DNA from: Acidimicrobiia bacterium
Lineage (GTDB): Bacteria > Actinomycetota > Acidimicrobiia > Acidimicrobiales > Poriferisodalaceae
Length of the DNA: 64,000 bases
NCBI GenBank assembly: GCA_022822525.1
Contig: JAJEBN010000062.1
Coordinates: 124,001-188,000, forward strand
Direction of reading: 5' to 3'
Part shown: one piece after another, positions 1 to 8,830 of the stretch
Layout of the letters: every line of letters starts with the position of its first letter
Numbering within the stretch: position 1 is the stretch's first letter
Program-made: the position numbers and the translations under genes
The notes under the pieces: generated by a model
Seen by the model: only the letters and a program-made list of their open reading frames with translations
Databases searched by the model: none
Told to the model about the DNA's origin: nothing

Positions 1-1586
1 ACAGCTCGCTCAGCGAGCGTGACGAGCGCGCTGCGGGGCGGCTCGCCGGCGCGGTGGCCACATTCCTGCTCGCGGTCACCGCCGCGGCAGCGCTGATCAG
101 CATCTTCGCGGCACGCCCGCTCGTTCGGCTCATTGCCTGGGGATTCGTGGGAGAGCGCTTCGAGCTCACCGTCACCCTCGTGCGCATCACCGTGTGCGGC
201 ACGGCCCTGGCAGTGCTCAGCGCGTGGTGCCTGGGAGTGCTGAACAGCCACCGGCAGTTCTTTCTTTCTTATGTGGCGCCGGTGGTGTGGAACGCCACAC
301 AGATCGCCGTGCTGGTCGGTGTCATCGCGTGGGGAGTCGCCGGCACCAGCCGGGCGACAGCACTGGCCTGGGGCGTCACCGCGGGAGCCGCAGGGCAGGT
401 GTTGGTTCAGCTGCGGGGCGTCTGGCGCGCCGATCCGCGAATCACGCTGAACTTCGGTTGGCGAGAGCGAGAAGCAGCCGGTGTCATCAAGCGCTTCGGT
501 CCCGCAGTTGCCGGCCGCGGCGTGCTGCAGATCTCCGCGTTCTTGGATCTCGCGCTCGCGTCCCTGCTCAGCGTGGGGGCTGCAGCGGCGATGGCTGCCG
601 CACAAACGCTGTACCTGCTGCCGCTGAGCCTGATCGGCACCAGCATCGCCGCAGCGGAGCTGACTGAGCTGAGCCGGGTCCGTGACACCTCGGTCATCGC
701 GGAACGAACATCGCAGCGGCTGTGTGCCACGGTCTTCGGGATCTCGGGGGTCGCGGCGATCTATCTCGCTGCAGGCTCGCCGCTGAGCGACACGATCTTC
801 AACCTGGCCGGCCTGCGTAGGGCCATCGACGACGACGACCTCGTGCTCATCGCGCTCGTGCTGGCGGCGTACTCGCTCGGCCTGGTGCCGTTGGTGGCGT
901 CACGACTGTGCCAGAACGTCCTGTTTGCTGCTCGGGACACGCGGACTGCTGCGGTGATCGCCGCGATCCGCCTGGGGGTGTCCCTGGTCATCGGCGCGGC
1001 CCTGATGCTGCCGCTGGATCGCGTCCTGGTCATCGACGGCGCCCTGACGGGATTCGGCGACATCGACCTGTTCTCGCGCGAGGCCACCTGGTCGCTGCTC
1101 GACGCGAAGATCCGCTCCGACCCGGCGCTGCCGGCCCGGCTCGGTGCTGTCGGGCTCGCGTTGGGCGCCGCCGCCGGGGCGTGGGTGGAGCTCGGACTGC
1201 TGCGCAGAGCGGTGCTGGCGCGCCGGCCGACACGAGGCACGCTGCCACGGAGGGCCGACTGGCCCGTCCAGCGGCTGTTCGGCGGGGCGGCGGCGCGTCA
1301 CCTGGTTCCGTCCGCCGTCGCGCTCGCTGCGGGAATCCCGGCATCACTGGCGCTGGACGTCCTGCCGGCCGTGCTGCGTTTTGCGGTTGTGGCAGCGCTC
1401 ATGGCGGCAGTGCACATCGCCTGCGGGCTATCGCTCAAGCTGCCCGCCGCCCGGGCACTGATCTCGCACCTGCCTCGTCTCGTGCTGAACTGGCGTCGCC
1501 GCCCCGAGGGCAATTCCGGCGATGGCACAACCAGCGACGGGGCGCAGCCGTCCGCCGGCAACGAACAAGGAGGCTCCCAGCCATGA
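1..1586 (+). CDS. murJ: Lipid II flippase MurJ (MviN), C-terminal part; start lies upstream of the window
   Basis: MurJ moves lipid II across the cytoplasmic membrane for peptidoglycan synthesis. The reading frame is open from base 3, before the first possible internal start (GTG at 54), so the gene enters from outside the window. The visible 527 residues are a series of hydrophobic helices separated by short basic loops, ending in a hydrophilic tail of about 40 residues. Position upstream of a pseudokinase, trxB, trxA and a CwlM-like gene matches the actinobacterial mviN region near oriC. Known: in mycobacteria MviN carries a fused pseudokinase and extracellular domain; here the flippase ends soon after its membrane part and those domains lie in a separate gene at 2514. 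The stop overlaps the next gene start (ATGA). Family call is from the membrane pattern and synteny. Confidence 0.85.
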   Translation, partial: SSLSERDERAAGRLAGAVATFLLAVTAAAALISIFAARPLVRLIAWGFVGERFELTVTLVRITVCGTALAVLSAWCLGVLNSHRQFFLSYVAPVVWNATQIAVLVGVIAWGVAGTSRATALAWGVTAGAAGQVLVQLRGVWRADPRITLNFGWREREAAGVIKRFGPAVAGRGVLQISAFLDLALASLLSVGAAAAMAAAQTLYLLPLSLIGTSIAAAELTELSRVRDTSVIAERTSQRLCATVFGISGVAAIYLAAGSPLSDTIFNLAGLRRAIDDDDLVLIALVLAAYSLGLVPLVASRLCQNVLFAARDTRTAAVIAAIRLGVSLVIGAALMLPLDRVLVIDGALTGFGDIDLFSREATWSLLDAKIRSDPALPARLGAVGLALGAAAGAWVELGLLRRAVLARRPTRGTLPRRADWPVQRLFGGAAARHLVPSAVALAAGIPASLALDVLPAVLRFAVVAALMAAVHIACGLSLKLPAARALISHLPRLVLNWRRRPEGNSGDGTTSDGAQPSAGNEQGGSQP

Positions 1587-2452
1587 CATCCCCATCACCG
1601 GTGCACATCATCACCGACAGCTCCTGCGATCTCAGCGACGCTGCCGTCGCCGAGCTCGGCGTCACGATCGTCCCCCTGGAGATTCGCTTCGGCACCGAGA
1701 CGTTTGTCGATCGAGTCGAGTTGAGCACGGCCGACTTCTGGGAGCGCTGCCGATCCGATCCCGAATTGCCCTCCACGGCTGCCCCCGCGCCCGGCGCGTT
1801 CGCGCAGGCGTACCAGCGTGCAGCCGACGCGGGCGCTGCTGAGGTGGTTGTCATCACGCTGAGCGGCGATCTCTCGGCCACCATCGAGGCCGCCCAGCAG
1901 GCGGCCGGCGCGCACACCGAACTCGAGTGCCATGTCGTCGACAGCCGCTCCGTGAGCGCCGGCCTCGGTCTCGTCGTCATCGCTGCTGCCGAACTCGCCG
2001 CGAACGGCGCCAGCGGTGCAGAGATCGTCGAATTCGTGCGGGCAGTTGCGCCGCGGGTCCGCATTCACGCGGCCTTGGACACGCTGGAGAACCTGCGCAA
2101 GGGCGGTCGCATCGGGGCGGCTCAGTCACTGCTCGGGTCAGTGCTGTCGATCAAGCCGTTGATCACGGTGGCCGATGGGCGCGTCGAGCCGGCCGGCAAG
2201 CAGCGGACACGTACCCGGGCGCTCGCGCACCTGGTCGACCTCGTGGCTTCCGAGCAGGCGAACATCGAACGGCTCGCTGTCATGCACGCCGACTGCGCTG
2301 ACGTCGACGACTTCGTTGCCCGGGTCGCTCCCCTCACCGAAGTCGAACCCGAAGTGATGATGATCGGTCCTGTCGTCGGCGCACACACCGGGCCCGGGAC
2401 CATCGGCGTGGTCTTCATCGAGCGGGATAGCGCGTCCCCCGCGCAGGAGTGA
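1583..2452 (+). CDS. DegV family fatty-acid-binding protein
   Basis: DegV (FakB-like) proteins bind a fatty acid in a cytosolic cleft; in firmicutes they present it to the kinase FakA. Seen: 289 residues starting VHIITDSSCDLS, the N-terminal signature with the TDSS loop, and the central NLRKGGRIG motif around residue 175, both typical of the family at normal length. Start ATG 1583 overlaps the murJ stop and has an AAGGAGG ribosome site at 1567-1573, so the pair is translationally coupled. No FakA homologue is in the window, so its partner is unknown. A hairpin after the stop may end transcription. Confidence 0.9.
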   Translation: MTSPSPVHIITDSSCDLSDAAVAELGVTIVPLEIRFGTETFVDRVELSTADFWERCRSDPELPSTAAPAPGAFAQAYQRAADAGAAEVVVITLSGDLSATIEAAQQAAGAHTELECHVVDSRSVSAGLGLVVIAAAELAANGASGAEIVEFVRAVAPRVRIHAALDTLENLRKGGRIGAAQSLLGSVLSIKPLITVADGRVEPAGKQRTRTRALAHLVDLVASEQANIERLAVMHADCADVDDFVARVAPLTEVEPEVMMIGPVVGAHTGPGTIGVVFIERDSASPAQE

Positions 2453-2483
2453 CCCCGACAGCTGGTGCTGCGGACCCCTCAGG

Positions 2484-2502
2484 CCCAGCCTCACGGGCTG
2501 GG
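2484..2502 (+). terminator. Hairpin after degV, possible terminator
   Basis: CCCAGCC and GGCTGGG form a perfect 7-bp stem around a 5-base loop (2491-2495), followed by TGTTCTTC. It lies 31 bases after the degV stop and touches the GTG at 2502, one reason to prefer ATG 2514 as the next gene start. The T-run is weak. Confidence 0.4.
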
Positions 2503-2513
2503 TGTTCTTCCTG

Positions 2514-4007
2514 ATGGCGGACTCCGGCGGCACAAGCGCGCGATACGAACGGCGCGAACTGCTCCAGCCGGGCGCGGTCGAGACGTGGTCAGGCCTCGAC
2601 CGCACGCTGAATCGGCCAGTGACTATCCGCAGGGCGTCCGCTGACAGCGAGATCGGGCAGCGGCTGCGCCTGCAGGCCAAGGCCCTCGCCCGGGTAGAGC
2701 ACCACGGTCTCCTGCACATCCTGGACACCTACGACGAAGTCGAGCACTTCGCAATCGTCACCGAGCAGTTGCCCACCAGGCTGCTTGCCGACGAGCTTGC
2801 TGCCCCCAACGGCGACATCAAGCGGCTTGCCGCATCGGAAGCTGTCCGCATCGTGATCGCGGTGACCGAGGCGCTGGCGGTTCTGCACGGTTCCGGTTTC
2901 GCCCACGGCGGCGTCGAGGCCGACTACATCGGGTGGCGGGCTGAAGTCGGCTGGGTCATCCTCAATGGTCCCCCGACCGACGATGCCGTGACCATCCCCG
3001 CCACGCGTCGGGCCGACTTGATGTCGGTCGCCGTGCTCGCTCATCGGCTGATTGCCGGCGCAGCCCCTCAGCGCCGGCCCGACGGCACCTGGGAGCTGGA
3101 TCCTGTCGTGCCCGAGGTGCTCGCACCCGTGCTGGTGCGAGCCATCAGCGCGTCAGATCCTTGGCCTGACGTGCCGTCGATGCTGCTCGCCCTGCATTCG
3201 GTCGTCGACGATCTGCCGCACACCGACGACAGCCACACCGATCGCAGGTCGGTATGGCAGGCCGAGCGCCACTGGCTCGCGCCCGTCGGCATTCTGGTGG
3301 CCGCCGCCGCAACCCTCGTCGGCATCGCCTTGGTCATCGAACGGCCCCAACACTCCGGTCAGCCGGCGGCGCAGGCCGCCATGACCACCACGCAGGCCGC
3401 CGAGCCGGCGCCTGCCGTCGCTGTCGTGCCGACCGGACCCCCGGCAGTCACCACGACCACGCTGCCGACCATCGTTCCGGTGCCGACGACCGCGACGCTG
3501 CGGCGCCAGCCAGCCTCGCTGGAGTCCATCACCGACTTCGATCCGGCCGGCGACGACCGGGTTGAGCACCCGGAGCGGTTGGTCTTCATCAACGACGGCG
3601 ATCCCACCACCGGGTGGAGCACAGCGCGCTACAGCACGCGCGACTTCGGCGGGTTGAAGGACGGCGTCGGTCTCATCGTCGTACTCGCTCCGGGTGATCC
3701 CGCACGCGTGGATCGCTTGGCGATCGACTCCCCCACCGTGGGCTGGTCATTCGAGTTGTACGTCTCGGCCGAGCGAAACCGGACGCTGATCGACTGGGGC
3801 AGCCCGGTGGCCGTCGCATCGGACATCACCGGCTCGACAACGCTCGACGTGCCTGCCGTCAGCGCCGCGGCCTTGCTGGTGTGGATCACCGATCTGGGCG
3901 ACGAGCTTCCCAACGGCGGGCACCGGGTCACGGTGTCCAGGATCGAGGTCAGCACGACATCGGGGGCGGCGGAAGCGCCCACGGGCACCGATGCCGTGAC
4001 GCCGTAG
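2514..4007 (+). CDS. Membrane pseudokinase with extracellular discoidin-like domain (detached MviN C-terminal module)
   Basis: Likely a regulator of lipid II flipping rather than an enzyme. Seen: residues about 10-240 follow a protein-kinase layout, but the VAIK lysine is Arg (PVTIRR), the HRD loop reads FAHGGVEADYI and the DFG site reads VILNGPP, so ATP chemistry is lost. A proline/threonine-rich stretch follows a single membrane helix at about 254-276. Residues about 335-490 form a beta-rich domain with INDGDPTTGWST and DGVGLIVVL. Known: mycobacterial MviN (Rv3910) has a pseudokinase, a membrane helix and a carbohydrate-binding-like outer domain in this order, fused to MurJ, with the pseudokinase recruiting FhaA when phosphorylated. 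Inferred: this is the same module as a separate protein. Start chosen at ATG 2514; GTG 2502 is possible but sits in a hairpin. Confidence 0.8.
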   Translation: MADSGGTSARYERRELLQPGAVETWSGLDRTLNRPVTIRRASADSEIGQRLRLQAKALARVEHHGLLHILDTYDEVEHFAIVTEQLPTRLLADELAAPNGDIKRLAASEAVRIVIAVTEALAVLHGSGFAHGGVEADYIGWRAEVGWVILNGPPTDDAVTIPATRRADLMSVAVLAHRLIAGAAPQRRPDGTWELDPVVPEVLAPVLVRAISASDPWPDVPSMLLALHSVVDDLPHTDDSHTDRRSVWQAERHWLAPVGILVAAAATLVGIALVIERPQHSGQPAAQAAMTTTQAAEPAPAVAVVPTGPPAVTTTTLPTIVPVPTTATLRRQPASLESITDFDPAGDDRVEHPERLVFINDGDPTTGWSTARYSTRDFGGLKDGVGLIVVLAPGDPARVDRLAIDSPTVGWSFELYVSAERNRTLIDWGSPVAVASDITGSTTLDVPAVSAAALLVWITDLGDELPNGGHRVTVSRIEVSTTSGAAEAPTGTDAVTP

Positions 4008-4084
4008 CACTCAGTCGACCTGCGGGCGGCGCCGGCGCGGGCCGAAGGGGTGTACGGCCGGGACACGCCACTAACCTGCCGCCG

Positions 4085-4456
4085 ATGAGCCCCGGGCGCG
4101 GCACCGGCCGTTCGAAGACAGGACGCAGCCGCGGCGCGTCGCCTCCCGACGGCGACTCCGCAGGCGACGACAGCATCGACGCGGCAGTAGCCAGATTCAC
4201 CGAGGCGGTCGAGGCCGTTCGCTCGCGCACGAGCGGTCCTGTGGTGACCGCTGTTCGCGCGCTCGTCTACGGCGTGGCAATCGCGACGGCCGCCGTGGGC
4301 GTCGTGGTGCTCGTCGCAATCGCCGCTGTTCGGGCGCTCGACATCGTGGTGCCGGGCGACGTCTGGGCCGCTCATCTCATAACGAGTGTTGTCTTCGGTC
4401 TCGCGGGCGCCTGGGCATGGTCCAAGCGCCGTCGCAGCGGGGCGGCTCACATATGA
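4085..4456 (+). CDS. Small two-helix membrane protein of unknown function
   Basis: 123 residues: a basic, polar N-terminus, an amphipathic stretch (DDSIDAAVARFTEAVEAV) that may form a short coiled coil, and two hydrophobic segments at roughly residues 60-85 and 95-115, ending in a basic tail. I do not recognise a characterised family. It overlaps trxB by ATGA at 4453-4456, so the two are probably co-translated. ATG 4085 follows TAACCT by a few bases, which would suit a leaderless transcript, but no promoter can be proved. Confidence 0.7.
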   Translation: MSPGRGTGRSKTGRSRGASPPDGDSAGDDSIDAAVARFTEAVEAVRSRTSGPVVTAVRALVYGVAIATAAVGVVVLVAIAAVRALDIVVPGDVWAAHLITSVVFGLAGAWAWSKRRRSGAAHI

Positions 4457-5430
4457 CGAGCGCTGGCACCAGTCCTCATGGCGCCGCCCCGGTACACGAC
4501 GTCATCATCATCGGCAGCGGGCCCGCCGGCTTGACCGCGGCGATCTACACGGCCCGGGCCCGCCTCGAGCCTCTGGTCATCGAGGGTGAGCCTTCATCGA
4601 CCTCCGACCAGCCGGGCGGGCAGCTGATGCTGACGACCGACGTGGAGAATTATCCCGGCTTTCCTGAAGGCGTCATGGGTCCCGAGCTGATGATGAGCTT
4701 CCGGACACAGGCAGAGCGGTTCGGCGCCCAGTTCCTGACCGCCAAGGCGACCAGCGTCGATTTCAGCGAACAACCGTTTGCAGTCTGGGTCGGTGACGAC
4801 CGCTACCTCGGCCGCACCGTGATTGTGTCAACCGGGGCGCAGAGTCTGCTGCTCGGGCTGCCGAATGAGGAGCGGCTGATCGGCCACGGCGTGTCCACCT
4901 GCGCGACCTGTGACGGGTTCTTCTTTCGGGGCCAGGAGATTGCGGTGGTGGGCGGGGGCGACAGCGCCCTCGAAGAGGCCCTGTTCTTGACGCGTTTCGC
5001 TTCCAAGGTGTATCTCGTGCACCGGCGTGATCAGCTTCGGGCATCGAAGATCATGCAGGACCGCGCGTTCGCCAACGACGGCATCGAGTTCCTGTGGAAC
5101 CGTCGGGTGATCGAGATCCGCGGCGATCAACAGCTCGAGGGCCTCACGCTGGAGGACACCGAGTCCGGCGAGCACTCCTCCCTCGATGTCACCGGCCTTT
5201 TCGTCGCCATAGGTCACCGGCCGAACACCGAGCTGTTCGCGAACTGGCTGGATCTCAAGCCGAACGGCTATCTCGTCACCGAAGCCGGCAGCGCGCGCAC
5301 GAAGATCGAAGGCGTCTTTGCCTGCGGCGACGTCCAGGACGACTACTACCGGCAGGCAGTGACCGCCGCGGGCTCGGGATGCCAAGCAGCCATTGACGCA
5401 GAACGCTGGCTCGAGGCCCACGGGCACTAG
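4453..5430 (+). CDS. trxB: Thioredoxin-disulfide reductase
   Basis: NADPH-dependent flavoenzyme that reduces thioredoxin, whose gene follows 74 bases downstream. Seen in order: FAD-binding GSGPAG near residue 19, the redox pair CATC in [10 protein letters not shown] near residue 150, the NADPH-binding [10 protein letters not shown] near residue 172, and the C-terminal FAD motif [10 protein letters not shown]. Length 325 residues is normal. Start ATG 4453 overlaps the upstream stop (ATGA). A longer form from 4417 would add only non-conserved residues that overlap the previous gene. The trxB-trxA-cwlM order matches the oriC region of mycobacteria. Confidence 0.97.
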   Translation: MTSAGTSPHGAAPVHDVIIIGSGPAGLTAAIYTARARLEPLVIEGEPSSTSDQPGGQLMLTTDVENYPGFPEGVMGPELMMSFRTQAERFGAQFLTAKATSVDFSEQPFAVWVGDDRYLGRTVIVSTGAQSLLLGLPNEERLIGHGVSTCATCDGFFFRGQEIAVVGGGDSALEEALFLTRFASKVYLVHRRDQLRASKIMQDRAFANDGIEFLWNRRVIEIRGDQQLEGLTLEDTESGEHSSLDVTGLFVAIGHRPNTELFANWLDLKPNGYLVTEAGSARTKIEGVFACGDVQDDYYRQAVTAAGSGCQAAIDAERWLEAHGH

Positions 5431-5504
5431 CGCCCTCCGAGCAGCCGCCCTATGGGAAGGTCGGGGCGTTAGCCTCGCTGCAATCGCGAGATGAGGAGCC
5501 TGCA

Positions 5505-5828
5505 ATGGCAGAGGGCATTTCCACCTTGGACGACAGCACGTTCGACGAGACCGTCGGGAGCGCTGACAACCCGGTGCTGGTGGACTTCTGGGCCGAGTGG
5601 TGCGGGCCATGCAAGATGATCGCTCCGATCCTCGAGGAGATCGCGGCGGAGCATGACAGCATCCGCATTGCGAAGGTCAACGTGGACGAGAGCCCTGACC
5701 TGGCGATGCGCTTCCAGGTGATGAGCATCCCGACGCTCATCATGTTCCGCGACGGAGAACCGGCGAAGCGTCTCGTCGGCGCCAAGCCTAAGAATGCACT
5801 GCTGGCTGAGATCGGCGAATTCCTCTGA
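5505..5828 (+). CDS. trxA: Thioredoxin
   Basis: Small cytosolic disulfide reductant recycled by the adjacent TrxB. Seen: 107 residues with the active site WAEWCGPCK near residue 30 and the cis-proline loop SIPTLIMF. A ribosome site (GAGGAG) stands 8 bases before ATG 5505. The stop TGA at 5826-5828 is shared with a CTG codon at 5825 that appears to start the next gene. Confidence 0.98.
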   Translation: MAEGISTLDDSTFDETVGSADNPVLVDFWAEWCGPCKMIAPILEEIAAEHDSIRIAKVNVDESPDLAMRFQVMSIPTLIMFRDGEPAKRLVGAKPKNALLAEIGEFL

Positions 5829-6790
5829 TCAGACCCTTCGGCATCGGCGCGGCAGGTCCGCATGTACGAGACCTCCAGCACCGGCTGAGCGCGACGGGCC
5901 ACTGGAACGGCCCGGTCAGCGGGATCTTCGACAGAGCGACGGCGGATGCCGTCCGCGAATTCCAGCTCCATCGGTCCATCGATGTCGACGGCATCTGCGG
6001 TCCCGAGACGTGGTCCCTGCTGATCGAGGCCGGGCAACGGCTCGGCGACCGCCTGCTGTACCTGCGCACGCCCCAGCTGCGCGGAGACGACGTGTCCGAG
6101 GTGCAGCGCATGCTCAGCACGCTGGGTTTTTCGGTCGGACGCATCGACGGCATCTGGGGCCCGCTGACTGCGGGGGCGCTGGCTGACTTCCAGCTCAACA
6201 TGGGACTCGGCGGCGACGGCGTCTGCGGCGGTCAGACCCTCCAGACGCTGCAGCGGCTGGTGCGCCCCCTCGGAGACGCTTCGGTCGTTGCGCACATCAC
6301 TGAACGTCATCGGCTGGAATCCGCGGGCGGCCAACTGGCTGGTCACCGGATTGCCGTTGGCGAAGCCGGCGGTCTTGAACCGGTCACCGCGTCGGTCAGG
6401 CGGGCGGTCGGGCGCAACGGAGCTGAAGTTCTCACGGTGCACCATCCCGACTGGTCCGCACAGGCAGCACAGGTCAACCGCTTCGGTGCGGCCGTCTACA
6501 TCGGGTTCGAGGTAAAGCCCGCAGCGCCGTCGATCAGCTACTTCCAGGGACGCCACTTCGTCAGCCAGGCGGGCCAACGGCTGGCCACGGACATCGCCGA
6601 TCGCCTCAAACCGATGTTCGGTGAGATACCGACGAGCGGCATGGGACTGCCGATGCTGCGCGAGAGCGCCATGCCCGCAGTCCTGTGCAGGTTCGAAGGG
6701 CTGGACATCTTGCTGGAGCGCAACCGCGAGGTGGCCAGTGCCGTTGCCCAGTGCACGCGAGGCCTGCTGACCGCCCAGCCTTCCGGGTGA
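5825..6790 (+). CDS. cwlM: CwlM-like protein: two peptidoglycan-binding domains and a zinc-ligand-less amidase_3 domain
   Basis: Known: mycobacterial CwlM has two PG-binding domains and an amidase domain, but its essential role is cytosolic: phosphorylated by PknB, it activates MurA and also contacts MurJ and FhaA. Seen: PG-binding repeats at about residues 9-66 ([19 protein letters not shown]) and 84-145 ([21 protein letters not shown]), then an amidase_3 fold from about 165. The zinc motif DPGHGG reads VGEAGG, the SIHAN motif reads YIGFEV, and the C-terminal Glu site reads LCRFEG, so hydrolysis is not expected. No signal peptide. The first domain is encoded well upstream of the first GTG (6092), and the frame is closed by TGA at 5807, leaving CTG 5825 (overlapping the trxA stop as CTGA), ATC 5828 or ATT 5819 as starts. 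I chose CTG. Confidence 0.82.
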   Translation: MIRPFGIGAAGPHVRDLQHRLSATGHWNGPVSGIFDRATADAVREFQLHRSIDVDGICGPETWSLLIEAGQRLGDRLLYLRTPQLRGDDVSEVQRMLSTLGFSVGRIDGIWGPLTAGALADFQLNMGLGGDGVCGGQTLQTLQRLVRPLGDASVVAHITERHRLESAGGQLAGHRIAVGEAGGLEPVTASVRRAVGRNGAEVLTVHHPDWSAQAAQVNRFGAAVYIGFEVKPAAPSISYFQGRHFVSQAGQRLATDIADRLKPMFGEIPTSGMGLPMLRESAMPAVLCRFEGLDILLERNREVASAVAQCTRGLLTAQPSG

Positions 6791-6844
6791 TCTTGCGTTG
6801 AGCGTGCTTGACCGGCCGCGGACGCCAAACGCGTTCTCCCCAGA

Positions 6845-6865
6845 TTGTCCACAGGAAGTGGACAA
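6845..6865. terminator. Inverted repeat between convergent cwlM-like and parB genes; also two DnaA-box-like sites
   Basis: TTGTCCAC (6845-6852) and GTGGACAA (6858-6865) form an 8-bp stem with loop AGGAA. It lies between two convergent genes and may end both transcripts. TTGTCCACA is also the DnaA-box form reported for streptomycetes, so DnaA binding outside oriC is an alternative reading. The rest of the 152-base gap shows nothing else. Confidence 0.4.
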
Positions 6866-6942
6866 CAAGTTCAGATTGAGACTCTGAAACTGGTCCGAAC
6901 CGGAAGCTTCCCCCGAAGATTCAACCAGCGCACGTCCCGCGG

Positions 6943-7848
6943 CTAACCTTCGAGGGGTGATCGAAGGTTGTCGGTCATCGTGTCGTACAGCCGTGTCAGG
7001 TCTGCCAAATCCGCGAATCTGATGACGATGTTCCCTCCGCGACTCCCCATCTGAACTTCCACCGAGGTCGCCAAGGCGGCAGACAACGCCGTTTCCACCT
7101 CCAAGACTGCGGCCGGGCGCTCAGACTCGGGAGCGGCCGCGATGTCGGCGTCCTGCTCATCGGTCTGCGCCGACTCGATGTCAGCCTCCGGCACAGTGCC
7201 CAAGGACCTGACTGCGTCCTCGACCGCACGGACCGACCAGCCCTCGTCCACGATGCGCTCGGCGAGCAACTCGATCTCGACAGGGTCCTCGCAGCCCAGC
7301 AGCGCCCGGGCGTGACCGGCCGAGAGCTCGCCGTCAAGCAGGTACCGCTGCACGGTGACCGGCAACGACAGGAGCCGCAGCGAATTGGTGATCGTTGCCC
7401 GACTGCGTCCCATCCGGCGCCCGAGTTCAGAGTGCGTCGCGCCGAAATCGTCGATGAGCTGCCGGTACGCAGCGGCTTCTTCCAGAGGATTGAGATCTGC
7501 TCGATGGACATTCTCGATCAGGGCGTGCGTGAGGCTCGATTCGTCATCGGCCGCGCGCACGACCGCAGGGATGGTGTCGAGGCCGGCGAGCTGAGCTGCG
7601 CGCCAACGACGCTCGCCGGCGATGATCTCGTAGCGCCCGACAATGCCGGTCTCGCGCACCACGATCGGTTGAAGGACGCCGATCTGGCGGATCGAGTCGG
7701 CGAGCGAGTCAAGCGACTCGACGTCGAAGTGCTGCCGAGGTTGCAGGGGGTTGACCTCAACGGCGCCGAGCGGAACCTCGCGGTACGCCGACTGGCCAGT
7801 AGGGATCAGAGCGCCGAGTCCGCGTCCAAGTCCTCGCTGAGCGTTCAC
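6943..7848 (-). CDS. parB: Chromosome-partitioning protein ParB
   Basis: CTP-dependent clamp that loads at parS and segregates origins with ParA. Seen: 301 residues; ParB/sulfiredoxin-like N-terminal domain with the CTP-binding motif AGERRWRAAQ and ENVHRADLNPLEEA, then a helix-turn-helix (LGRRMGRSRATITNSLRL) and a short C-terminal dimer domain after an acidic linker rich in Asp and Glu. Start GTG 7848 overlaps the parA stop (GTGA). A matching parS lies at 8791-8806. Confidence 0.96.
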   Translation of the reverse strand: MNAQRGLGRGLGALIPTGQSAYREVPLGAVEVNPLQPRQHFDVESLDSLADSIRQIGVLQPIVVRETGIVGRYEIIAGERRWRAAQLAGLDTIPAVVRAADDESSLTHALIENVHRADLNPLEEAAAYRQLIDDFGATHSELGRRMGRSRATITNSLRLLSLPVTVQRYLLDGELSAGHARALLGCEDPVEIELLAERIVDEGWSVRAVEDAVRSLGTVPEADIESAQTDEQDADIAAAPESERPAAVLEVETALSAALATSVEVQMGSRGGNIVIRFADLADLTRLYDTMTDNLRSPLEG

Positions 7849-8714
7849 GTCGACGCTCCTTCGGCTACTTCATGCCGCTCGTCGACGCCGCGAGCGCCGT
7901 CAGCCTCGATGGTCCGGATGCCAGCGCCGCCGTCGCCGGCGACATGGTGCGGATCCCCTCGCCCGTGAACCTCCCGGGCGAGTTCCCGGTACGCAACGGT
8001 GCCTCGACTCGTCGGCGCATAGACGGTCACGGGTTGGCCGACGCTTGGTGCCTCGGACAATCGAACCGATCTCGGAATGACAACCCGGCAGACGCGGTCC
8101 CCGAAATGTCGGCGCACATCACGGACCACTTCGGCCGCAAGCCGCGTCCTGGCGTCATACATGACCATCACAATGGCACTGATCACGAGGGCTGGGTTGA
8201 GTCCCTCACGCACCATTTCGACGTTGTGCAGCAGCTGGCCGAGCCCCTCGAGCGCGTAATACTCACACTGGACCGGTACCAGAATCTCTGTGGCTGCACT
8301 CAAGGCGTTGACGGTCAGCAGGCCCAGCGACGGGGGGCAGTCGATGAAGATGTAGTCGTAGTCGTCGACCAGCGGTTGCAGCGCGTGACGCAGCTTCAGC
8401 TCGCGGCTAAACGCCGAGACGAGTTCTATTTCGGCTCCAGACATCTCCAGCCGCGCCGGCGCTACGGCAAAGTTCTCGATCTCGGTCGGCTGGATGCAGT
8501 CCTGCACATCGGCGGCCCCCAAGAGGACCTGGTACATCGAGAGATCCAGCGTCTGGGGATTGATGCCGGCACCCGTCGCAGCGTTTCCTTGCGGGTCCAT
8601 GTCGACAAGGAGCGTTCGCTGGCCAGTTTCGGCGAGCGCCGCGCACAGATTGACTGCCGTGGTCGTCTTGCCGACGCCGCCCTTCTGATTCGTGACCGCG
8701 ATGATCCGACTCAT
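7845..8714 (-). CDS. parA: Chromosome-partitioning ATPase ParA (Soj)
   Basis: Walker-type ATPase that pulls ParB-parS complexes along the nucleoid. Seen: 289 residues beginning with the deviant Walker A QKGGVGKTTTAVNL at about residue 10, the switch DMDPQGNAATGAG and the Walker B IFIDCPPSLGLLTVNAL. The last 30 residues are a non-conserved tail. Start ATG 8714 needs no extension, because the family normally begins just before the Walker motif. Transcribed away from rsmG with parS in between. Confidence 0.97.
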   Translation of the reverse strand: MSRIIAVTNQKGGVGKTTTAVNLCAALAETGQRTLLVDMDPQGNAATGAGINPQTLDLSMYQVLLGAADVQDCIQPTEIENFAVAPARLEMSGAEIELVSAFSRELKLRHALQPLVDDYDYIFIDCPPSLGLLTVNALSAATEILVPVQCEYYALEGLGQLLHNVEMVREGLNPALVISAIVMVMYDARTRLAAEVVRDVRRHFGDRVCRVVIPRSVRLSEAPSVGQPVTVYAPTSRGTVAYRELAREVHGRGDPHHVAGDGGAGIRTIEADGARGVDERHEVAEGAST

Positions 8715-8790
8715 ACCGTCTCCGCTCGACAGCAGCTAGCACGCAGGGTACGCCGTGGTGCTGTGCTCGACGGGGTGCTGTCCGCCGCGG

Positions 8791-8806
8791 TGTTTCACGT
8801 GAAACC
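8791..8806. other. parS centromere site
   Basis: TGTTTCACGTGAAACC matches 15 of 16 positions of the bacterial parS consensus, and the inner 14 bases GTTTCACGTGAAAC are a perfect palindrome. It sits between parA and rsmG, a usual place for an origin-proximal ParB loading site. Confidence 0.93.
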
Positions 8807-8830
8807 TCTCGGCTACGGTGCATCTCTGCC

